This document shows positions 45,174 through 50,488 of a DNA stretch of 50,488 nucleotides, one piece after another (position 1 is the stretch's first letter; the number at the start of each line of letters is the position of its first letter). The translations under genes were made by a program, and so were the position numbers. Location: NCBI GenBank assembly GCA_964483325.1, contig CAZAAW010000019.1, positions 1-50,488 on the forward strand. The letters are read 5' to 3'. The notes below the pieces were generated by a model. That model had not been told where the DNA came from. It searched no databases and saw nothing but the letters and a program-made list of their open reading frames with translations. Source of the stretch: CAZAAW01 sp964483325. GTDB taxonomy: Bacteria; Pseudomonadota; Alphaproteobacteria; Rhizobiales; Kaistiaceae.

Positions 45174-48100
45174 CTGGGCAGGTTTTTCCTCATCGTCGGG
45201 GGACTGGTGGTGATCGCGCTCTTTGCGGCGCTGATCGGCCCGTTCTTCATCGACTGGAACGCCTATCGCTCGACCTTCGAGCGCGAGGCGGAGAAGATTC
45301 TCGGCCAGCCCGTTCACGTCGCCGGCACCGCCGAGGCGACGCTGCTGCCGATGCCGTCGCTTGTCTTCACCGACGTCCAGGTGGGCGAGTCGGAAGGCAA
45401 GCCGATGATGACTGTGGATAAGTTCTCCATCCGCATCGCCCTGGCGCCACTGCTGCAGGGCGAGATCAACGTCGTCGACATGGCGCTGGAGCGCCCGCGC
45501 ATGCGCGTCTCGGTGGACGACAACGGCACGCTCGACTGGCTGCTGCGCTCGGAGGCATCGCGCCGGCTCGATCCGAGCCGCGTGACGATCGACAGGATCA
45601 GCGTCAGCGACGGCGAGATCGACTTCGACGACGCCAAGACCGGCGCCTCCTTCTCGCTGACCGGCATCACCACCAATCTCGTCGAGGCGCGCTCGCTGGC
45701 AGGGCCGTGGCGTATCGACACGGACCTGGTGTGCCACGCCGACGTGCTCTGCGGGCCGGAGGGGATGCGCACCAGCGTCCGTCTCTCGACGGGCCGGATG
45801 GGCGACGACGGCAAGATCAAGTTCTCCACCGAGATCACGCCGTCCGATCCGTCGCTGGCCGGCACGCTGGTGACCGACGGCACGCTCGGGCTGGATGGCG
45901 GGGCGCTCGACTACAAGGGCAATTTCCGCTTCACGCGCCTGGCCCTGGCGGCGGAAGGCGAGGCGGCGCCGGCCGGACCGCAGCCGCCCGCCTGGCGCAT
46001 GGAGGGCGACTTCGACCTGCGCCCGGACCTGATCGACATCCCGAAATTCAGCTTCTCGACCGGCGACGATATCGGGTCGATCGGCCTGTCCGGCAAAGCC
46101 GCCCTGTCGCTGGGCAGCAAGGCGAGCTTCGCCGCCGACATCCAGGCGCGGCAGATCGATCTCGACCGCATCCTCGGCGCCGGCCCGGCGCGCCCAGCGA
46201 CCGTTGCCGCCGCCAGCGCCCGGCTCGTCGACCGGTTGCGCGACGTGGCGCTGCCGTCCATTCCCGGCCGGGTCGTCCTGAGCATTCCCGGGATCGTCGT
46301 CGGCGGCTCGATCCTGCAGGATCTCAAGCTCGAGGTGGCGGCCGACGCCGACGACTGGCAGATCAGGGGCTTCCACGCCCAGCTTCCCGGCCGCACGACG
46401 GTGGAGGCCGACGGCAGCCTGAGCACCGGCGAGCAGCTGGGCTTCGCCGGCCGCGTCCGCTTCGCTTCCGAGCAGCCGGGCGCCTTTGCCGGCTGGTGGC
46501 GCGGCGCCGAGGCGGCGGGCCTGCGCCTGGCGCCCTTCGACCTGTCGGCGAATGTCAATCTGGCGCCCGCCGCGCTCGATGTCGACGATGTCGCGGCCAA
46601 GCTCGGCGATGCGACGCTGCAGGGCTGGTTCAGCTGGAATGGTGCCGCGTCGCGCGACGAGGGCGGACGGCGGCTGTCGGTCGACCTCGAGGCCGATCGC
46701 TTCGACCTCGACCAGCTGCAGGCGCTTGGCGAGGTGGTGTTCGGCGAAAGCCTCGCCCATACGGGAGACATTGCCGAGAGCTTCGTGGTCAAGCTCTCCG
46801 CCAGCCAGCTGCGGGCCGGTCATGTCGACATGTCCGACGTGGTGGTCGACGCGACGCTGACCGGCGATGCGCTCGACGTCAAAAGCCTCTCCGTCGGCGA
46901 TCTCGCCGGTGCGCGCTTCAGCGTCACCAGCGGCAGCATCACCCAGCTCAACACGTCGCCACGCGGCAGCCTGCATGCCACGCTCGACGCCGAGCGCCTC
47001 GACGGCCTGACGCGGCTCATCGCCGAGCAGGCGCCGGACCTGCCGCTCGGCCACTGGCTCGCCGCGGCGGCGCCGGCGCTGCAGCCGGCCCGGCTGCAGG
47101 TGACGGTGGCGGCACCGGCCGAGGGCGGCGCCGACTACGGCATCGCCGTCACCGGCACTGCCGGCGACAGCGACATCAAGGGCGATATCGGCCTTACCGG
47201 CCGGCTGGGCGACTGGCGCAATGCCCGCGTCGTGGCGGACCTTGCGGTGCAGTCGCCGGAGACGGCGCATCTCCTGCGCCAGCTCGGGCTTTCGCCGGCC
47301 CTTCGCGAGGGACGGGCCGGCGCCGCCGATCTCAAGCTCACCGCCAGCGGCGTTCCCGCCGCCGGCCTCGTTACCGACTGGACGCTCTCCGCCGCCAGCG
47401 CCGCCTTGTCGGGTGGCGGGACGCTGGTCCTTGGCGCCAGCGCGCCGCCGCGCTTCGACGGCCATGTCACCGTCGCCGGCGACGATGTCGTCCCGGTGCT
47501 GCAGCTGGCCGGCCTCGGCGCCGCCGGGCTGCCGGAGGCGCTGCCGGTCGATCTGACGGCCAATGTGACGATCAACGGGCCGACGATGACCGCCCAGCTG
47601 CAGCCGGGCTCGGTGGGTGGGCAGGCGGTCGGCGGCGATTTCTCGCTGAGCTGGAGCGACCTGTGGCGCGTCGACGGCCGGCTTCTCCTCGACACGGTCG
47701 ACCTCGGCTGGCTGCTGGCGCTCAATCTCGGCGTGCCACCGCTGCCGTCGGCGGATAGCGAGGCACCCTGGCCGACGGCGCCGTTCACCGCACCGCTGTC
47801 GGGCAATGCGCGCGGCAAGCTCGACCTCACCATCGGGCGGCTGGTTCTCGGCCCGGGCCTGCAGCTGAACAATGCCCGCGTCGCCGCCGCCTTCGCTCCC
47901 GATCGCGGCACGCTCGACCTTTCCGAGTCGTCGCTCGCCGGCGGCAGCGTCAAGGGCAGCATCTCGGCGAGCCGCAATCTCGGCGAGGCGGCCGTGAGCG
48001 GGCAGGTCGTCATGAGCGGCGTGCCGCTGGAAGCCCTCGTCTGGCGGCGGGACGGCCAGCCGGTCGCCGACGGCAGGCTGGACCTGACGGCGCAGTTCGA

Positions 48101-49592
48101 CGGCACCGGCCGCTCGCCGGCCGGGCTGATCTCCACCCTCAATGGCGGCGGCACGCTGGACCTCAAGGAGGGCATCTTCCACTTCATCAATCCGCAGGCT
48201 TTCGACCTGGTGATCCGGCGCTCGGACGAGGGCCAGGAGCTGTCGGAGGAGCAACTGCGGACGCTGTTTACCGGCTATCTCGACGCGGGAGAGCTGTCCT
48301 TCCCGCAGGCCTCCGCCACCTTCGACATCGTCGCCGGCAGCCTCGAGCCGCGGACGGTTTTCGTCGAGGGCGGCGGCGCCACGACGGTTGCCAAGGCGCG
48401 CATCGATCTCAGCGCCCTGACGTTGGACAGCTCGTGGCAGATCGCGCTGGCGCCGGGCAAGGCGACGGTCGAGGGCACCGATCCGGAGGTGTCGCTCAAC
48501 TTCCGCGGGCCGCTCGCCTCGCCCGAGCGGCAGCTGAACATCGCTCCCTTGATCGGCTATCTCGGCGTGCGCGCCTATGTCCGCGCCAACCAGTTGCAGG
48601 ACGAGGTGCTGGAACGCGAGCGGCTCAACCGTCTCCTCGACAAGCTGCAGCAGGACAGGCGGCGCCGCGAGGACGAGCGCCGCGCCGCGGCAGAAGCGGA
48701 GGAAGCCCGCAAGGTCGCCGAGGCGGAAGCGGCGCGTCGCGCCGCCGAGGAGGCCCGGCTTGCTGCCGAGGCGGAGGCGCGCCGCCAGGCGGAAGAGGCG
48801 GCGGCCCGCGCCGCCGCCGAGGAAGCGGCGCGCAAGGCTGCCGAGGAGGCAAGATTAGCCGCGGAGGCGGAAGCGCGACGGCAGGCGGAGGAGGCAGCGG
48901 CCCGCGCTGCCGCCGAGGCAGCGGCGCGCAAGGCCGCCGAGGAGGCAAGGCTCGCCGCCGAAGCGGAAGCACGCCGTCAGGCCGAGGAAGCCGCGGCACG
49001 GGCGGCTGCGGAAGAGGCGGCGCGCAAGGCTGCCGAGGAGGCCCGCCGGGCCGCCGAAGCGGAGGCAGCGCGCCGGGCTGCGGAGGCGCAGGTGCTGGAG
49101 CACGGCGCCGAAGCCGTGCGCGCCGCGGAAACCGAGGCTGCCGATCGTGCCGCCGCCGAGGCGCAGAAGCGCAGCCGCCGTGTGGCGGAGGAGCAGCAGA
49201 TCATCGCCATCGGCGAGAAGGCGGCCGTGGCGGCGGAAGAGGAGGCGGCGCTGCGGCGGCTCATCGAGCAGCGCGAGGCGGAAGAGGAGGCGCGGCGGGT
49301 CGCTGAGGAGAAGGCTGCCGCCGAGGCGGCGCTGCGCGCCGAGGAACAGCGCCGTCAGGCCGAGCAGGCCGAGGTGGCGGCCCGTGAAGCCGAAGAGCGC
49401 CGTCAGGCCGAAGAGCGCCGCCAGGCAGAAGAGCGCCGCCAGGCGGAAGAGCGCGCCCGGCAGGAGGCGGCAGCGGCCGAGGCGCGGCGCCGCCAGGCGA
49501 CGCCGGAAGCGGAGCCGCAGCAGGAAGCGCTGCCGCTGGAATTCCCGGCGCCGGCAACGCCGCCGTCCTTCGAGCTACGTCCCGGCGGCTGA
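45174..49592 (+). CDS. Giant AsmA-family protein with TolA-like repeat tail
   Basis: Inner-membrane-anchored periplasmic protein of the AsmA/TamB-like lipid-transfer superfamily, thought to bridge the envelope for phospholipid movement. It has 1472 residues if CTG 45174 is the start. That codon is supported by GGAGG 6 nt upstream (45163-45167) and by GRFFLIVGGLVVIALFAALI, the complete membrane helix that begins AsmA proteins; the first conventional start, GTG 45207, removes half the helix. An in-frame TGA at 45159 excludes longer forms. Residues about 30-140 are the AsmA N-domain (GPFFIDWNAYRSTFEREAEK, LPMPSLVFTDVQVGESEG); repeating beta strands follow, and the AsmA_2 C-domain ends near residue 1130 (GGGTLDLKEGIFHFINP lies just before). 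The last about 330 residues are Ala/Glu/Arg-rich coiled coil with three 32-residue repeats and RQAEER repeats, resembling TolA domain II. It ends 18 nt inside the convergent RHH gene. Confidence 0.9.
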   Translation: MGRFFLIVGGLVVIALFAALIGPFFIDWNAYRSTFEREAEKILGQPVHVAGTAEATLLPMPSLVFTDVQVGESEGKPMMTVDKFSIRIALAPLLQGEINVVDMALERPRMRVSVDDNGTLDWLLRSEASRRLDPSRVTIDRISVSDGEIDFDDAKTGASFSLTGITTNLVEARSLAGPWRIDTDLVCHADVLCGPEGMRTSVRLSTGRMGDDGKIKFSTEITPSDPSLAGTLVTDGTLGLDGGALDYKGNFRFTRLALAAEGEAAPAGPQPPAWRMEGDFDLRPDLIDIPKFSFSTGDDIGSIGLSGKAALSLGSKASFAADIQARQIDLDRILGAGPARPATVAAASARLVDRLRDVALPSIPGRVVLSIPGIVVGGSILQDLKLEVAADADDWQIRGFHAQLPGRTTVEADGSLSTGEQLGFAGRVRFASEQPGAFAGWWRGAEAAGLRLAPFDLSANVNLAPAALDVDDVAAKLGDATLQGWFSWNGAASRDEGGRRLSVDLEADRFDLDQLQALGEVVFGESLAHTGDIAESFVVKLSASQLRAGHVDMSDVVVDATLTGDALDVKSLSVGDLAGARFSVTSGSITQLNTSPRGSLHATLDAERLDGLTRLIAEQAPDLPLGHWLAAAAPALQPARLQVTVAAPAEGGADYGIAVTGTAGDSDIKGDIGLTGRLGDWRNARVVADLAVQSPETAHLLRQLGLSPALREGRAGAADLKLTASGVPAAGLVTDWTLSAASAALSGGGTLVLGASAPPRFDGHVTVAGDDVVPVLQLAGLGAAGLPEALPVDLTANVTINGPTMTAQLQPGSVGGQAVGGDFSLSWSDLWRVDGRLLLDTVDLGWLLALNLGVPPLPSADSEAPWPTAPFTAPLSGNARGKLDLTIGRLVLGPGLQLNNARVAAAFAPDRGTLDLSESSLAGGSVKGSISASRNLGEAAVSGQVVMSGVPLEALVWRRDGQPVADGRLDLTAQFDGTGRSPAGLISTLNGGGTLDLKEGIFHFINPQAFDLVIRRSDEGQELSEEQLRTLFTGYLDAGELSFPQASATFDIVAGSLEPRTVFVEGGGATTVAKARIDLSALTLDSSWQIALAPGKATVEGTDPEVSLNFRGPLASPERQLNIAPLIGYLGVRAYVRANQLQDEVLERERLNRLLDKLQQDRRRREDERRAAAEAEEARKVAEAEAARRAAEEARLAAEAEARRQAEEAAARAAAEEAARKAAEEARLAAEAEARRQAEEAAARAAAEAAARKAAEEARLAAEAEARRQAEEAAARAAAEEAARKAAEEARRAAEAEAARRAAEAQVLEHGAEAVRAAETEAADRAAAEAQKRSRRVAEEQQIIAIGEKAAVAAEEEAALRRLIEQREAEEEARRVAEEKAAAEAALRAEEQRRQAEQAEVAAREAEERRQAEERRQAEERRQAEERARQEAAAAEARRRQATPEAEPQQEALPLEFPAPATPPSFELRPGG
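48744..49031 (+). repeat. Three 96-bp tandem repeats coding 32-residue coiled-coil units
   Basis: Copies at 48744-48839, 48840-48935 and 48936-49031 each encode AEEARLAAEAEARRQAEEAA plus ARAAAEEAARKA, with one Glu/Ala change in copy two; a partial fourth copy runs to about 49079. Many third positions differ between copies, so the protein repeat is old or selected rather than a recent DNA duplication. Confidence 0.85.
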
Positions 49593-49799
49593 CGCCGCGT
49601 CGCGAAACCACGCCAGCACATGGATGCGCAGCGCCGACGACAGGTTGGTCGCCGGCGACCGGGCGCGGTCGATCTCCGCGACGAGCGCTGCGGTGCTGAT
49701 CCCGCGCGCCGCCGCGATCTCATTGAGGCCCGACCAGAAGGGATCCTCCAGCGAGATGCTGGTGCGGTGGCCGGCGACGGCGACGGAGCGCTTGCGCAC
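49575..49799 (-). CDS. Ribbon-helix-helix domain protein
   Basis: 74 residues. KRSVAVAGHRTSISLEDPFW forms the N-terminal DNA-contacting strand and first helix, and GLNEIAAARGISTAALVAEI the second helix of an RHH_4-type domain, a small family frequent in Rhizobiales. The C-terminal half (SSALRIHVLAWFRDA) is conserved in the same family. It is likely a small DNA-binding protein; its targets are unknown. The stop lies 18 nt inside the 3' end of the AsmA gene on the other strand. It sits 4 nt after the DUF4169 gene, so the two are probably cotranscribed with fumC. Confidence 0.88.
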   Translation of the reverse strand: MRKRSVAVAGHRTSISLEDPFWSGLNEIAAARGISTAALVAEIDRARSPATNLSSALRIHVLAWFRDAASAAGT

Positions 49800-49803
49800 G
49801 AGG

Positions 49804-49995
49804 TCAGGTCGGCTCGGGGTCGTCGCGCCGATGCGCTTCGAGCGCCTCGACGGCGCGGCGGCGCTCGGCCTCGGTGGCCTTCTTCTCGGCCTTGGTCCGT
49901 CCGAACGCGACGCGGTTGTCGGCCGCTGCCTTGTCGCGCTCGGTGCGGGTCTTCGCCTTGCGGGCTGTGCGAAGATTGACGATGTCGGCCGACAT
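49804..49995 (-). CDS. DUF4169 family protein
   Basis: 63 residues. It begins MSADIVNLRTARKAKTRTER, the family's nearly invariant start (INLRxARKxKxR), continues with the lysine/alanine-rich DNRVAFGRTKAEKKATEAER helix and ends in an acidic tail. The whole protein is predicted helical and highly charged. No biochemical role is known. The position between fumC and an RHH gene is a common Rhizobiales arrangement. It follows fumC by 29 nt with GGAAAG before the ATG. Confidence 0.88.
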   Translation of the reverse strand: MSADIVNLRTARKAKTRTERDKAAADNRVAFGRTKAEKKATEAERRRAVEALEAHRRDDPEPT

Positions 49996-50024
49996 GGCTT
50001 TCCCCGGCAGGTGGTGACGGCCGA

Positions 50025-50488
50025 TCAGGCCGGGCCGATCATCTGTTCCGGCCGGACCAGGCGATCGAATTCGGCCTCCGTGACGAGCCCGAGGCGCAGC
50101 GCTTCCTCGCGCAGCGTCGTGCCGTTGGCATGGGCCGTCTTGGCGATCTTCGCCGCCGCATCATAGCCGATGGTCGGCGCCAGCGCCGTCACCAGCATCA
50201 GCGACCGTTCCAGCGCCGCCTTGATGTTGTCGCGGCGCGGCTCGATGCCGACCACCAGATTGTCGGTGAAGCTCACGGCCGCATCGCTCAGGAGGCGTAC
50301 CGACTGCAGGAAGTTATAGGCCATCACCGGGTTGTAGACGTTGAGCTCGAAATGGCCCTGTGAGCCGGCAAATGTCAGCGCGGCATTGTTGCCGAACACC
50401 TGCACGCAGACCTGCGTCAGCGCCTCGCACTGCGTCGGGTTGACCTTGCCCGGCATGATCGAGCTGCCCGGCTCGTTCTCCGGCAGCG
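50025..50488 (-). CDS. fumC: Fumarate hydratase class II, 5' part beyond window
   Basis: C-terminal 154 residues of the iron-independent fumarase of the TCA cycle (fumarate to L-malate). The visible part begins in the fumarase/aspartase superfamily signature GSSIMPGKVNPTQCEALTQ. It continues with GNNAALTFAGSQGHFELNVY and the ERSLMLVTALAPTIGYDAAA block, and ends in the C-terminal domain TLREEALRLGLVTEAEFDRL followed by VRPEQMIGPA. GHFELN and the IGYDxA block distinguish class II fumarase from aspartase and argininosuccinate lyase. The start lies to the right of the window. Confidence 0.95.
   Translation of the reverse strand, partial: LPENEPGSSIMPGKVNPTQCEALTQVCVQVFGNNAALTFAGSQGHFELNVYNPVMAYNFLQSVRLLSDAAVSFTDNLVVGIEPRRDNIKAALERSLMLVTALAPTIGYDAAAKIAKTAHANGTTLREEALRLGLVTEAEFDRLVRPEQMIGPA

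Noticed and set aside
45096..48254. A 1052-codon open frame on the minus strand opposite the AsmA gene
   Set aside because: It lacks any domain and is the antisense shadow of a strongly biased GC-rich gene; the plus strand has a ribosome site, membrane helix and AsmA motifs.
48744..49079. The AsmA tail repeats as a possible CRISPR array
   Set aside because: Units are contiguous, in frame, without spacers, and encode a coiled coil. No cas gene or spacer-repeat pattern occurs anywhere in the window.

Overview
The window is a GC-rich, densely coded stretch of an alphaproteobacterial chromosome, most likely from the order Hyphomicrobiales (Rhizobiales). Grounds for this: an uninterrupted mraZ-to-ftsZ division and cell-wall cluster followed by lpxC, bamD, recN and ligA; an FtsZ with a long Gln/Pro linker and a C-terminal IPAFLRRQ-type peptide; a CtrA-type box and GANTC sites near division genes; and the small RHH, DUF4169 and PRC-barrel proteins common in that order. 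The exact genus cannot be read from the sequence.

Layout. At 0-2.3 kb a 5-oxoprolinase-type (hydantoinase A/B) gene runs off the left edge on the minus strand. From 2.5 to 5.2 kb lie peptidoglycan-remodelling genes (YkuD L,D-transpeptidase, N-acetylmuramoyl-L-alanine amidase, lytic transglycosylase lipoprotein) around a TerB/J-domain gene. The RNase P RNA gene (rnpB, about 5224-5613) follows with its own promoter. Next comes a convergent pair, a carboxylesterase and a ring-cleaving dioxygenase, which resembles the quinone-detoxification pair mhqD/mhqE. From 7.7 to 28.1 kb the dcw cluster reads mraZ-rsmH-ftsL-ftsI-murE-murF-mraY-murD-ftsW-murG-murC-murB-ddl-ftsQ-ftsA-ftsZ, ends at a strong intrinsic terminator, and is followed by lpxC. 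From 28.3 to 35.6 kb are bamD, recN, an MFS exporter, ligA and an unrecognised secreted protein with one EF-hand loop. From 35.6 to 43 kb the minus strand carries two secreted PRC-barrel proteins, a Xaa-Pro aminopeptidase, prmA, a UvrD/PcrA helicase and an EamA transporter. The stretch 43.4-45.2 kb is the only clearly accessory part: palindromic intergenic repeats and a frameshifted, phage-like gene remnant. The window closes with a very large AsmA-family protein with a TolA-like repeat tail, an RHH protein, a DUF4169 protein and the 3' part of fumC.

How the genes work together. The dcw block makes the UDP-MurNAc-pentapeptide and lipid II (murE, murF, mraY, murD, murG, murC, murB, ddl), polymerises septal wall (ftsI, ftsW) and assembles the divisome (ftsL, ftsQ, ftsA, ftsZ). 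Junctions from mraZ to murC are mostly 1-13 nt overlaps, which suggests translational coupling. The only obvious internal control point is before ddl, where a CtrA-type box, a perfect hairpin and a GANTC site sit together; this would place ddl-ftsQAZ under cell-cycle control.

I do not see a convincing new multi-gene system here. The most interesting signals are regulatory (before mraZ and ddl), translational (a likely CTG start for the AsmA gene, a 91-nt prmA/pepP overlap), the repeat-rich accessory patch, and the unrecognised EF-hand protein.
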